Positions 23,822-33,397 of a stretch of DNA of 64,000 nucleotides are shown piece by piece. How positions within the stretch are numbered: the stretch's first letter is position 1; each line of letters starts with the position of its first letter. Source of the DNA: CAG-791 sp045113775. GTDB taxonomy: Bacteria > Bacillota > Clostridia > Lachnospirales > Lachnospiraceae. Location of the stretch: the NCBI GenBank assembly GCA_045113775.1, contig JBGUJH010000106.1:1-64000 (forward strand), read 5' to 3'. The notes beneath the pieces were generated by a model that made no database searches, had not been told where the DNA came from, and saw only the letters and a program-made list of their open reading frames with translations. A program made the translations under genes and the position numbers.

Positions 23822-24340
23822 TCACATAAAGAAATAAACAGCAATCGCAACTGCTGCGATCACCACCGCAGCCCCAACAAGAAGGCCCACGAGACTTCTT
23901 CTCCGTGCCGGTGCATGTTCGGGGTATTTCTCGAAATCATGTCTTCTATCCCACGCCGGTTCGCTCATCTGCGGCGCAGCATATTTATCAAAATCTCGCC
24001 CCGAGACTCTGCTCTGCTGCTCTGCTTGCTTCTCGAAATCCCACTCCGGGCCTCTGTCACGCGCCTCAGGATGCTTCTCAAATCCATTGATATCAGTTTG
24101 TTCATTATTCGATCCATCTTTAAAATAAAGACTTTGTCTCATCCCGCATCGCGGACAGAACATCATTCCCGCATCATGCACAAATCCGCAAGCCGGGCAT
24201 ATTTCACTCTTCTTATCCTCCCGCTTGATCGAAGATTTATCTTCATTAGGACGAGGCGGTGAAATCTTGACCGCAGATCCGCACACCGGACAACTAACAG
24301 CCTCATCGTCAATTTGGGCACCGCACACCAGGCAAAACAT
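23822..24340 (-). CDS. double zinc-ribbon protein with C-terminal membrane anchor
   Basis: 172 residues: zinc ribbon 1 (CLVCG ... CPVCG), zinc ribbon 2 (CPACG ... CPRCG), a charged low-complexity linker with FEKHPE/FDKYA/FEKYPE repeats, then one membrane helix at the C-terminus (LVGLLVGAAVVIAAVAIAVYFF). Tail-anchored with the ribbons in the cytosol. The start follows the stop of the TIR-STAND gene by 2 nt, so both share a transcript; it may tether or sense for that effector (inference). Confidence 0.8.
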   Translation of the reverse strand: MFCLVCGAQIDDEAVSCPVCGSAVKISPPRPNEDKSSIKREDKKSEICPACGFVHDAGMMFCPRCGMRQSLYFKDGSNNEQTDINGFEKHPEARDRGPEWDFEKQAEQQSRVSGRDFDKYAAPQMSEPAWDRRHDFEKYPEHAPARRRSLVGLLVGAAVVIAAVAIAVYFFM

Positions 24341-24342
24341 AG

Positions 24343-27300
24343 TCACACCTCACATTTCTCAATCCACAGTTTCAGATTTTCCGCTTTTTCCGGTTCGTAT
24401 TTTGTATAAATAACAACTGCTTCTTTCATACTCTGCACGGCTCGCGCGCTGTCGCCCAAAGACTTGAGCACAAAGCCGATATTCGCCAGCGCATCCGCCA
24501 CGAACAGCTCATCCTTAGCCATTCCATATTTTGAGACCATCTCCCGGCTCAGAGCAAGTGCCTTCTCATATGACCGCAGAAGCTCATGCGCCCCCGAAGG
24601 CCGATTTTCACCCGACTCGCTCTCGAGCGCCCCCGAAGATTGATCACCGCCCCATTCCATGAAGCTTCCCCTGGAACTGAGCAGCACGATCAACCCCCTG
24701 ATGTCCTCAGGCTGCCCGCGCTGTCCGGCCAAAATATCCATCGTCCTCAGCGCCAATGAATAATAATAAATTGCCGCCTCCATGTCATCACAGGTTCTGT
24801 AAACTTCGGCAAGTTTATAACAGCTGACCGCAAAATCCCGACGCGCCTCAGGTTTTCCTGTCTCCATCGCGAGCCTTTGCGCAATCTTCAGATCCTCAAA
24901 ATAGCTCGCAGCAGCAGCCGCATAGTCCCCTCTCATCAAAGCGGACCTTCCCATTCGATTGTGGACGATCGACCGGTTCCGATCCACTTTTAAGCGTACC
25001 GCCTTCTCGTCGTCCGAATCCTCATCATCGACCTCTGAGGTACCTTTCGCCGAGGTACCTTTCGCCCGGCCGACCTCTGAGGTACCCTGCTCCCGACCGT
25101 GCTCCTGCCCGACCTCTGAGCCCCCCTGCTCCAGCGTCGCCGCCGCCTGCTCCAAAAGCTCCCCCGCCTTGCGGTAATATCGGAGAGCCTCCTCCTGATC
25201 ATCAATGTGGTCCGCGATCATTAAAAGCGAAACCGCCGCCCGGTTCAAGTCCTCGGGCCACCCCCGCTCTGCCACATTCTGCCTCGCGACCTCCAGCGCC
25301 TCCTCGTTCAGCCGCTTCACAGCCTCGCCATGTCCCAGCGCCTGCTCGATCCTCGCCAGCCGATTCTTGCAGATGACAATATGCTTCCGATTCTCCGCCG
25401 TATCCTCGTCATCCACCCGGCACTGTGCGATCTGCAGCGCACATACCAAATACTCCTGCGCCGCATAGAAACGGTTCCACTCCCGGCAGTGTCGCCCGAG
25501 CTTCTCCTGCCGCTTCATGAGAGCCTCATTGCGCATCGCCTCTCTGTAAGCCCTGCGCATTGAACGCTTCAGCGAAGCCGCCCTCTCCATGATCGTCAAA
25601 ACATAGCGCGCCTCAAACTCACTGATATCAGGCTCTTCGTCGCTGATCACCTCGTCAAAAAACTCCGCCATCTCAAGGATACCATCATCCACGAAAATCT
25701 GATACTCACTTGCCGCCGGACTCACAAGCCACTCCCGCACATACAAATGATTGAAATCGACCGTCTTCTCGCCGCTGTCATTCGTGCCTTCCCGAAGATG
25801 TACCTGCATCAACCGCTTGAATTCCGCAAGCTGCTTGCGCCGCCAGCCGGTCACTCCGATGATCTCCTCCTCCGGAATCGCCTCCGGAGAAACAGCCATA
25901 AGGTTCATGGCCGGCCGCACTTTGTCATCATACGTGCTGATATCCGGCACATACCACTGGAACCACCGAAGGTAGATCTGGTCCAGTCCCCGCGGGAACG
26001 TCTGCACCTCATCCAGCGATATTTTGCCGTCCAAAAGAGCGTCAACCGTGATTTTCGCATAGAGAAAAACGCCGTCACTTTGCGAAACGATCGTCTCGAT
26101 GGCCTTCTCCAGCGCATCGCTCTCAGCCCCATACTCTTTCAGCCTCTCTCTCACGAACCGCTCGAGGTCCTCCCTGTTCTCCCGGATCTCCGCCGTGAGG
26201 TTGATCTTCCGCGCCTCCCCGAACCATTTCTGAACAGCTGAAATGTTCCTGGACAGCACAAGAATGCGAAGCCACTTGGGCAGCCTCGACGAATACTTCT
26301 GCAGAACGGCGGCCAGCTCATTGTTCTCAGTGCTCCCGGCTTCATCCAGCCCGTCCACCAGAATGCACTCGACGGGGCGCTCGCCGTCGATCAAATGCAA
26401 AAGAGGAGTAGCGAGCAAAATATCGAACATCTCATCCACGCTCAGAGAACCGATGTTTTGCGGCGCCCTTTGGGGGCTGTCATTCTGAAAACTGCCGACG
26501 GCTTTTCCCTCAAGCAAGCCCGCCAAATACTCCCGATAGTCCGCGATCCTGCAGGCCAGCAGATAAGCCAGAGTCTGAACGACCGCCTCCGGACTGTTCA
26601 GCGCGTTCTGCCCCTTTTCACAGAAAATGGCCGTCGCGACCCGCCCGTTATAATGCGCGTAGTGTGCCGAAAAAGCACTCTTGCCGATCCCGGGATCGCC
26701 GTAAATGATGCAAACGCTCTCCCCGTGCGGATCGTCCAGCCAGCTTTCCACCTTCTCACGCATCCAGGTGCGCTCGACATAGTATTCCTTCAAGAGGAAC
26801 ATCTGCCGGGACGTTGCAAAATACAGTGCCGGGAGCGCTTTTTTGATAGCAGTGATCTGCCCCTCAAACTCGCGGTTCTCGCGGGTCTCCAGCATCTCGA
26901 TCAGCAGATGGATCTTCTCCTCGAACCACTTGATGAACTCGGGATCTTTCAGCAAAGACTCGTCATCTACGCCCAAATTCCTGAATTTCTGCCACTCCGT
27001 GAGATCCAGCCACTGCCGGCTCATGATGGTCGGCGGCGGAGTGACGTCCTGCTCGAGAAGGATCGTGCGAATATTGCCGCCGCGCACCCCGACCGCGATA
27101 CTGAGCTCATCCAGGCAGACCCCGCCGGGCTTTACGGCATCCCGGCTGAGCATGGAGAGCACGCCGGAGCTCCGCTCAATGCCTTTAAGGATCTCCGAGC
27201 GCCAGTCGCTGCCGTGGGGAATGTTCAGCTCGTCGAACCATACTTTATGCCCGCGGGCCTTCAGCGCGTAGACGATCAGACGGCAGATCAGAGCTTCCCT

Positions 27301-27375
27301 GTGGGCATATGAAATGAAGAGAGTCATAGGCTCCTCTGCAGGTTCCGTTATTATAGAATCAATAAATTCTTTCAT
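24343..27375 (-). CDS. TIR / STAND NTPase / TPR effector
   Basis: 1010 residues. TIR at about 15-150 (LFISYAHREALICRL, IPHGSDWRSEILKGI, Glu90 in CLDELSIA). STAND/NACHT-type NTPase at about 205-500, with Walker A GDPGIGKS (226-233), Walker B CILVDGLDEAG (337-347) and sensor-like LRILVLSRN. Then TPR-like helices to the end. This is the nucleotide-binding oligomerising receptor layout used in bacterial immunity: ligand sensing by the TPRs, NTPase-driven assembly, TIR activation. Residues about 749-783 (GTSEVG-type repeats) are translated dispersed repeat. The ATG has AGGGG upstream; nine earlier codons are unlikely. Confidence 0.88.
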   Translation of the reverse strand: MKEFIDSIITEPAEEPMTLFISYAHREALICRLIVYALKARGHKVWFDELNIPHGSDWRSEILKGIERSSGVLSMLSRDAVKPGGVCLDELSIAVGVRGGNIRTILLEQDVTPPPTIMSRQWLDLTEWQKFRNLGVDDESLLKDPEFIKWFEEKIHLLIEMLETRENREFEGQITAIKKALPALYFATSRQMFLLKEYYVERTWMREKVESWLDDPHGESVCIIYGDPGIGKSAFSAHYAHYNGRVATAIFCEKGQNALNSPEAVVQTLAYLLACRIADYREYLAGLLEGKAVGSFQNDSPQRAPQNIGSLSVDEMFDILLATPLLHLIDGERPVECILVDGLDEAGSTENNELAAVLQKYSSRLPKWLRILVLSRNISAVQKWFGEARKINLTAEIRENREDLERFVRERLKEYGAESDALEKAIETIVSQSDGVFLYAKITVDALLDGKISLDEVQTFPRGLDQIYLRWFQWYVPDISTYDDKVRPAMNLMAVSPEAIPEEEIIGVTGWRRKQLAEFKRLMQVHLREGTNDSGEKTVDFNHLYVREWLVSPAASEYQIFVDDGILEMAEFFDEVISDEEPDISEFEARYVLTIMERAASLKRSMRRAYREAMRNEALMKRQEKLGRHCREWNRFYAAQEYLVCALQIAQCRVDDEDTAENRKHIVICKNRLARIEQALGHGEAVKRLNEEALEVARQNVAERGWPEDLNRAAVSLLMIADHIDDQEEALRYYRKAGELLEQAAATLEQGGSEVGQEHGREQGTSEVGRAKGTSAKGTSEVDDEDSDDEKAVRLKVDRNRSIVHNRMGRSALMRGDYAAAAASYFEDLKIAQRLAMETGKPEARRDFAVSCYKLAEVYRTCDDMEAAIYYYSLALRTMDILAGQRGQPEDIRGLIVLLSSRGSFMEWGGDQSSGALESESGENRPSGAHELLRSYEKALALSREMVSKYGMAKDELFVADALANIGFVLKSLGDSARAVQSMKEAVVIYTKYEPEKAENLKLWIEKCEV
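25027..25130. repeat. dispersed repeats inside the TIR-STAND gene
   Basis: Four CGACCTCTGAGGTACC-like copies and a partial one lie in frame, coding GTSEV/GSEVG motifs in a linker between TPR segments. This is the rightmost occurrence of the family. Confidence 0.9.
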
Positions 27376-27538
27376 CACTACCCCTGTCTGACAACATTTC
27401 AAAGAATCATTCTCAATAAGTTATTATATAATTAATTGTATTCCATTGTGAACTAAGCAGCCTCCACTTCCATTATGAATTCGGCTTTGAACTATTGCAT
27501 TGCATAGATGACTAATTATCTCGAATAGGAGCATTAAA

Positions 27539-30500
27539 ATGTCAGACCCCTCCACTTATATCGCTTATATCAGTTATCGCCATATTCCTCTCGATATGAA
27601 AGCCGCAAAGAAAATTCAGAAAAAAATCGAGAACTATACAATCCCGGAGCAATTCCGTGAGCAGTTCGGCGCCGACAAATTCGGGCATGTTTTCAGGGAC
27701 GAAGATGAGCTTCCTTCGACCGCTTCGCTGTCAGATAGTATCCGCGATGCAATCGATCGATCGAAGTATCTGATCGTTGTCTGTACGCCTGATCTTCCCA
27801 AGTCTAAATGGTGCGAAGAAGAGATCAAATACTTTTTGGAAACACACGATCGAAACAATCTTCTCGCAGTTCTGGTGGACGGGGAACCTGAGACGTCTTT
27901 TTCTCCCTATATGCTGCATGATTTTGACGAAAACGGAAATCCTATTGCCGATTATGAACCTTTGGCTGCAAATATTAATGGTCCGGGGCGCACGCTCAAA
28001 AAAAGATTGTTCAATAAAGAAATCACCCGACTGTTTGCCACTTTTATCGGCTGTCCTTTCGCCTCGCTATGGGACAGGGAGAAACTTCGGGAAAAGAACC
28101 GGATCCTTGCCTTTTTTACCGTTGCAATGGTGATCCTTTGCGCCTTCTTAGGAGTAGTATTGAACCGCAATGCCCGCATCAGCGAACAGAACCAAAAGAT
28201 AGAAGAACAGAATCTGGAATTACAATCTCGTTTGTCAACCGCTTTTGTCGAAAGCGCAATCGCAAAATTTGAAAATCACGACACCGCAGGTGCATTGGGG
28301 GATGCCTTAGCTTCTTTAAAAAACGAGGATCCGGCTATCTATGACCACAGAGTAGGTAAACTTCTTTATGATGCTCTCGGCGCAAATAATAATGAAAAGA
28401 TGCGGTCAACTATTGCATATAGTCAATCTACCGATATTACTCAATTGCGGCTTGCCGACGACAAAAAACATCTGATTCTGTTTGATGAAACCGGCGTGAT
28501 CCGATGCCTGAGCCTTGATACCTATGATGTGATATGGGATGCTCAGACCAATGCTAAGTCAGCGACTGTTTATACAAAGAATCTCGGTGAACGCGTTATT
28601 TACAAGGCTCCGGAATGTACTGTTTGTCTCTCTCTTACAGATGGTAGTGTGATCTGGGAATACCGCAGCAAAAACAGAGATTATTTCCAGGCACTCTCAG
28701 AAGACGGTACTCTCTTTGCCGTCGCAGATGAGACCGAAGATCGTGATACAGCAAAAATCGTCATTATCAATACAGCAGACGGATCATTGCACGGGCAAAT
28801 CGACCTTTCAGAGAAGGACGGGTTTACTCCTTTAAATTACGGTTCTTATCACGCCTATGAAAATGCGGCTGTTTTTTCACCGGATAACTCTCGCTTTGCA
28901 TTCTCATTTTACGAAAAGAAAACCGATGAAGAAAAAAGAGTGCTTTGTTACTGGTATGTGAATTTGGATACCTATGAAAAGCAGCTTATGGATACAATTG
29001 AAGATGATCACGGCTATGAGTTTTATGGAGCTGATATAAATTCTGCTGACGACACCGTTTTTCTGGCCTGTCATCGCGGAAAGTCGATCCGCACAACGCT
29101 CTATAGCAAAAACGGCGAACACTTCGAATCCAAAGAGGAAAGAGTGACTCACGTATTTAGGGAAAAAGGCGGCTTTTATATTGATTTGAAAACTGATGAG
29201 TTCCTTAGAAACGACTGCAGATTCCTCTCAAATCAAGGTCAGATCTATATCATCAGTGATAATCAGTTCTTTATTTTCGGACGCGATGACAACACGTTAT
29301 ACAACACATTTTCATGTACAGGATCGATCATCAATGCATGTTGGCCGGATCCAAAAAACGAGATTTTTGAAGTGATTACAGACGACGGATATGTAGCGGA
29401 TTATTACATGAATAATACTGAGGGCAATATTAGCGGGTGGGAAACTAATCAACTGGATATGGACAACATGCTGAGTGCCTGCAATACAGGAAGCGGCGCT
29501 GTATCGGAAAACGGTACAATTTACACTGTTTCCTCCAAATCTCCCGGAAAACTCTTTTTTGTCAGCGCTGAGTCGGATCCGAATCGTGTAACTCTGATTC
29601 CCTCAAAAACAGACGATAATAATGCTGATACAGATTTTGACTTTATAGTGACCGACTATTCAGAAACCGGTTTTATATTCAATGAAGATAATTCTGTTTC
29701 TTCATTTAATAAAAAAAGCGGCGAAATACTTAAAACAGCAAATTTTGGAAAGGATCTCCGTAGTAATAACATCATTATTCTTGATGAAGACCATTTTTTG
29801 GTGGCAGGAAGTGTATTCTATAGTAAGACCAGCATTCTATATGAGATGGACAACGTACTATATAGCATGGACAATACAGTTGAAAATTACCCTGAAGTAT
29901 TATTCCCTTCTAAGCCCGAAAACGTCATAAGGACTTATGACGGGAAAATACTTGCATGGGGAGAGGGATATCCGTTTGGATATGAACTCGATCCAAAATG
30001 GAAATCCAACAGCTTTCCGGTTTCCTCACTTAGCAGTTTAAATTTCTGGCTGGACGGGACAATGGTCAAAAGCTTGAGCGATCCTGAAAACACTTTGCTT
30101 TATTATAGTGATTTTGATGACTATCCTCTTACCATTGCCGGTGAGAACGGTTTGATCCTTCGATATGGGACGATTGTTGATCGTCCGGAGGAAGAAACAT
30201 TTGTCAAGCGCGAAGAAAAGGAATTGGTATTTATTGACCCCATTAATGAAAACGTGACCATAATGAGAAACTCATATCCTTCATCGGGCAGTTTTGAACC
30301 TGCGTTTGCGCATGTCAGCAAAATATTGGCAGCCGCTTATGAGGACGGAACCGTATGCATTTATGATATTGACAAAGAAACCACTCGATCACTTGAGAAC
30401 AAATATCGTTCCAACGAAATCAAGTCCGTTTGTTTTTCTGATAATGACGCATCTCTTCTTGTGCTCACCAATTTCGGTAGGTTGGATATTTACGATACGG

Positions 30501-30853
30501 ATAGTTTAGAAATTGTATTCAGCGAACAGACTGACTTTCTCAATACGAACTCTTTCACACCGACAGACCCTTCGCTAAAGGCAAGTACGTCTCAGGCCGG
30601 CAACACGCTTTTTGTTTCTTACGGTGCAGAATATGATTATGAAACAGCATGTGCCATCATTGATTCCGCCGGATGGGAGGAAATTGCGGAATTTACAGGT
30701 GATTCAGTAATATTTGACAAGGATACCGGCAGAGTATTTCAAAAAGCAATTGAGGAGGATAATTCCACCAGTATTGTCACTTATCCATTGTACGATATCC
30801 AAACATTGAAAAAATGGGCAGAAAAAGTAGTGGCAGGCAGCAATCCGGAATGA
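27539..30853 (+). CDS. membrane-anchored TIR / beta-propeller protein
   Basis: 1104 residues. TIR at 5-140 (YIAYISYRHIPLDMKAAKKIQ, VFRDEDELP, SKWCEEEIKYF with Glu95). One membrane helix at about 189-209, a coiled coil (ISEQNQKIEEQNLELQSRL), then some 850 residues of beta-propeller blades (FSPDNSRFAFSF; ILAWGEGYPFGYELD). The N-terminal TIR would be cytosolic; with a single helix the propeller would face outside, unless it dips. It has the same architecture as the gene at 41271. The start has AGGAG 7 nt upstream; the gene diverges from the TIR-STAND gene over a 163-bp A/T-rich gap that must hold both promoters. Confidence 0.85.
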   Translation: MSDPSTYIAYISYRHIPLDMKAAKKIQKKIENYTIPEQFREQFGADKFGHVFRDEDELPSTASLSDSIRDAIDRSKYLIVVCTPDLPKSKWCEEEIKYFLETHDRNNLLAVLVDGEPETSFSPYMLHDFDENGNPIADYEPLAANINGPGRTLKKRLFNKEITRLFATFIGCPFASLWDREKLREKNRILAFFTVAMVILCAFLGVVLNRNARISEQNQKIEEQNLELQSRLSTAFVESAIAKFENHDTAGALGDALASLKNEDPAIYDHRVGKLLYDALGANNNEKMRSTIAYSQSTDITQLRLADDKKHLILFDETGVIRCLSLDTYDVIWDAQTNAKSATVYTKNLGERVIYKAPECTVCLSLTDGSVIWEYRSKNRDYFQALSEDGTLFAVADETEDRDTAKIVIINTADGSLHGQIDLSEKDGFTPLNYGSYHAYENAAVFSPDNSRFAFSFYEKKTDEEKRVLCYWYVNLDTYEKQLMDTIEDDHGYEFYGADINSADDTVFLACHRGKSIRTTLYSKNGEHFESKEERVTHVFREKGGFYIDLKTDEFLRNDCRFLSNQGQIYIISDNQFFIFGRDDNTLYNTFSCTGSIINACWPDPKNEIFEVITDDGYVADYYMNNTEGNISGWETNQLDMDNMLSACNTGSGAVSENGTIYTVSSKSPGKLFFVSAESDPNRVTLIPSKTDDNNADTDFDFIVTDYSETGFIFNEDNSVSSFNKKSGEILKTANFGKDLRSNNIIILDEDHFLVAGSVFYSKTSILYEMDNVLYSMDNTVENYPEVLFPSKPENVIRTYDGKILAWGEGYPFGYELDPKWKSNSFPVSSLSSLNFWLDGTMVKSLSDPENTLLYYSDFDDYPLTIAGENGLILRYGTIVDRPEEETFVKREEKELVFIDPINENVTIMRNSYPSSGSFEPAFAHVSKILAAAYEDGTVCIYDIDKETTRSLENKYRSNEIKSVCFSDNDASLLVLTNFGRLDIYDTDSLEIVFSEQTDFLNTNSFTPTDPSLKASTSQAGNTLFVSYGAEYDYETACAIIDSAGWEEIAEFTGDSVIFDKDTGRVFQKAIEEDNSTSIVTYPLYDIQTLKKWAEKVVAGSNPE

Positions 30854-30857
30854 ATTT

Positions 30858-30893
30858 ATGAAAGAGACGGGCAGCATCCCGTCTCTTTTTTAT
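30858..30893 (+). terminator. rho-independent terminator of the TIR-propeller gene
   Basis: AAAGAGACGGG/CCCGTCTCTTT with loop CAGCAT, followed by a T-run; directly behind the stop codon. Confidence 0.9.
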
Positions 30894-30902
30894 TCATACT
30901 CT

Positions 30903-30966
30903 CTCTTCCGAATAGCATACCGTCGTAAATCTCTCATTCCAGTTCGACCGATCCACCACCATGTGT
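30903..30966 (-). pseudogene. remnant of a DUF7336 gene
   Basis: CCGTCGTAAATCTCTCATTCCAGTTCGACCGATCCACCACC closely matches the 3' part of the intact DUF7336 genes at 40571 and 47119 (coding VDRSNWNEGF). No start or complete frame remains. Confidence 0.7.
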
Positions 30967-30992
30967 TCCGTGTTTTCGATTTTCGTTTCCGG

Positions 30993-32279
30993 TTAGTCTT
31001 TTTTGTTCTTTTCCTCTTCTAATACCTGCTTTATCTCACTTTTTAAGTCTTTCCCTTTCTTCTTCATTTCATCAAATTGCTGTTTCATCTCTCCCGAAAA
31101 CGTATGCTTTGCAGCTTTCTCAGCCGTCTGATCAAACAGAGAAGGCTTCTCTCCCCGCATCAGCTCTATAACCAGTAGTCCCCCGGCAAATCCGCCAAAA
31201 AACAGGAATACCTTCCATTCTCCATTCTTATAGCAGGCCTTCTTGTCTCTCTGCCACTCAAGGCTGAACCCCTGAGCCTGCATAAACTCGCCCGCACTGT
31301 TTTTTGTGACCGCAGTGTTCAGATACAGAGGCTCTATTGTATCACTGGTATATTCCTGATAATTAAGGAGCAGATAATCAGGGGTTTCTCCGTTGTATGA
31401 CCGAATTTTCAGTCCCAGTCGTTCCGCCGCCCATTTATATCCTTCCTTCTCACTTATATCAGCACTGCTAAAAATCTGCAGATCCTCCAGAGCCTTCATG
31501 TCTGTCAGCAGCGCGATGAAGTCATCAATACTTAGCTCAAAATCCGCCAGTTCAAGAACACCTCTCGCGAAGAGGTTGCGCTTTATCATAAAAGAGCTGT
31601 TAAAGAGCTTATGACAGATCGCGAACATAAAAATATATAAAAGCACATATTTCCACCATGCAGAATCTTTACAAGACAATAGGTAACGGTTCAACCATTC
31701 GGGCAGAAATGCCTGTTCGACATAAAATAATTTAATCAGCAGCGGAAACAGGAAGAACGCAATTATCATTAGTTCGAGTATGTTCCTTTTGCGGCGCGGC
31801 AGCACATATTCATCACCGTCCACTGTTTCGTAGCGACGATAGGTCCCGGGCTTTGATTTCATAAATTTTTTCGTCAGTTTCTCCATCACAGCCGGAAACA
31901 GCTCCATATTTGCCTCAATCCCATTCAGATTCGCCAGCGGCCTAATATCATCAGGCATCTTTTCCTCATCAAACTGAAACCCGCGCATCATAATGGGAAT
32001 AACATTTTTCTGAGACTTAAGCGCATAGGCGATTTCAGCCCTTACCCAGTCCTTCGGATCGTCGCACCTGTCAAGACCTCCCGGGGGCAGCACTACAAGC
32101 ACATCCGTGCACCCGTCGATCACCTCGAACAACTCCTTATTGAAAGGCCCCGATCGAAGCGATTCGACATCATAAAAAACGCTGTACCCCATCTCAGTCA
32201 GCCGGTCATAGAGCATCCTTCCGAGAGTCTCGCCCCCATCGCGCCTATAACTTATAAACACTTGATAATTCTTATTCAT
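30993..32279 (-). CDS. TIR protein with membrane helices
   Basis: 428 residues. The TIR domain at 5-140 has QVFISYRRDGGETLGRMLYDRL, VFYDVESLRSGPFNKELFEVI and DWVRAEIAYAL with Glu82 as the likely catalytic residue. Two membrane helices lie near 165-187 and 211-230, and a further hydrophobic segment near 358-377 (WKVFLFFGGFAGGLLVIELM). The charged C-terminal tail is a likely coiled coil. The middle part (VLELADFELSIDDFIALLTDMKALEDLQIF) is not recognised. A terminator sits 17 nt before its start, so it is probably not simply the fourth gene of the RAMP operon. Confidence 0.82.
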   Translation of the reverse strand: MNKNYQVFISYRRDGGETLGRMLYDRLTEMGYSVFYDVESLRSGPFNKELFEVIDGCTDVLVVLPPGGLDRCDDPKDWVRAEIAYALKSQKNVIPIMMRGFQFDEEKMPDDIRPLANLNGIEANMELFPAVMEKLTKKFMKSKPGTYRRYETVDGDEYVLPRRKRNILELMIIAFFLFPLLIKLFYVEQAFLPEWLNRYLLSCKDSAWWKYVLLYIFMFAICHKLFNSSFMIKRNLFARGVLELADFELSIDDFIALLTDMKALEDLQIFSSADISEKEGYKWAAERLGLKIRSYNGETPDYLLLNYQEYTSDTIEPLYLNTAVTKNSAGEFMQAQGFSLEWQRDKKACYKNGEWKVFLFFGGFAGGLLVIELMRGEKPSLFDQTAEKAAKHTFSGEMKQQFDEMKKKGKDLKSEIKQVLEEEKNKKD

Positions 32280-32295
32280 GTCACACACCTATCTG

Positions 32296-32326
32296 CAAAA
32301 AGCCCACCTCAGCGTGCGAGCTTTTC
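32296..32326 (-). terminator. terminator between the RAMP operon and the TIR-TM gene
   Basis: On the minus strand AGCTCGC...GTGGGCT is followed by TTTTTGC. It is a close relative of the terminator at 39263-39292. Confidence 0.65.
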
Positions 32327-32330
32327 TTTT

Positions 32331-32381
32331 CGTTCATCTTCCTGAAGTAACCACATCTCTGTCAAAATATTGACCGCCCTC
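32331..32381 (-). pseudogene. remnant of a DUF2007 gene 3' end
   Basis: The minus strand reads AVNILTEMWLLQED, matching AVDILTRTGFLQETSED at the C-terminus of the intact gene at 39296, and is followed by the same terminator. Confidence 0.7.
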
Positions 32382-32386
32382 TATAT

Positions 32387-33397
32387 CTATAAATTGGAAT
32401 ATACATCCACATTGTCAATGCTTATAAACCCTTTTCCAATCCCTTTATCCGCTCCTACGTTAATTCTCTGAGTGTTCAGATCCCGCAGGACAGTAAAAAT
32501 GTATTTTTTATATGGTTCTATGCTTTCCGTACAATCGATAATAATTTCGAACGAACCTGCTACATACTCTCTATTTATAAGCTTCTCCGCAAGGGCCGCG
32601 GCGGAGAATTTATTAATAGGCATTCTGTTATTTTTGATCATCTCCGGATCACTGATTATCGAATCATAAAAAATCAGGCAGCCCTTCATCCCCAAAGAAT
32701 GATTGCCGAACATCTTGTTAATAATGTATGCGTCTTCTCCAAGATATTTTACCCAATCATTAGAAGCGTTTCTGAAAACCCCTTTCCATGTTGAGGCAGG
32801 GATCGTATATTCTTCAGGCCAATCATTAGAACCGTTATCTTTTTTGTTCTGATCATCAATATAGAGTCCGTTTTCGCAATGAGCTGACACAACAATACGA
32901 TCGCATATATTCTGCTCATTGAAACTATAATGTGAATCACGAATATCACTTATGATCTCCGGCGACAAAGTATCCACAACCTGACATACACAAAGCCCCT
33001 TCCCCAGCGTTGTGTTATCTCCCAATCTGATCCTGCCTTCATTCAGTTTTTTTATAAATTCTATGATTGATTTAATTGACTCCTTGTACACGTCATTATT
33101 AATAACAATTTCCAATTTGAAATCCGTTTCTTTTGGAATATAAAAAACTGATTCAGTATAATAATGCCTGTCAGCATCAGAAATTCCGCTGCTATATTTT
33201 AACCTGGTGTTATTTTTCTCAGACAGCGTTCCGGACGTCAATACTCTGATTCCGGTTCCTTCTCTTAATGCATATGTTCTGCTGTCATCATTTGCGGTAA
33301 TTGGAAATATCTTTTTTGCGATATCAAATGTCAATGCCGGTATATCGGAAAACTCCAGCGTCGTCATTGTTTTGATTCTCAAATTCAGCGAATACAT
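32387..33397 (-). CDS. RAMP-superfamily (Cas7/Csm3-like) protein with two RAMP units
   Basis: 336 residues with two ferredoxin-like RAMP units. The first ends in a glycine-rich loop, RLGDNTTLGKG (124-134). The second has the classic IPASTWKGVFRN motif (199-210, compare IPGSSLKGxxR of Csm3/Cmr4), MPINKFSAAALAEKL (259-272, compare xxIDRxTGxA) and a final loop INVGADKGIGKG (312-323). In type III CRISPR systems such proteins form the RNA-holding backbone and may cleave RNA. Here no CRISPR array, Cas10 or Cas6 is seen. The ATG overlaps the stop of the ATPase-HEPN gene by 1 nt (TAATG), so coupling is tight. Confidence 0.85.
   Translation of the reverse strand: MYSLNLRIKTMTTLEFSDIPALTFDIAKKIFPITANDDSRTYALREGTGIRVLTSGTLSEKNNTRLKYSSGISDADRHYYTESVFYIPKETDFKLEIVINNDVYKESIKSIIEFIKKLNEGRIRLGDNTTLGKGLCVCQVVDTLSPEIISDIRDSHYSFNEQNICDRIVVSAHCENGLYIDDQNKKDNGSNDWPEEYTIPASTWKGVFRNASNDWVKYLGEDAYIINKMFGNHSLGMKGCLIFYDSIISDPEMIKNNRMPINKFSAAALAEKLINREYVAGSFEIIIDCTESIEPYKKYIFTVLRDLNTQRINVGADKGIGKGFISIDNVDVYSNL

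Noticed and set aside
26395..27312. 305-residue plus-strand open frame
   Set aside because: Antisense to the NTPase and TIR part of the TIR-STAND gene, whose motifs are clear; no ribosome binding site.
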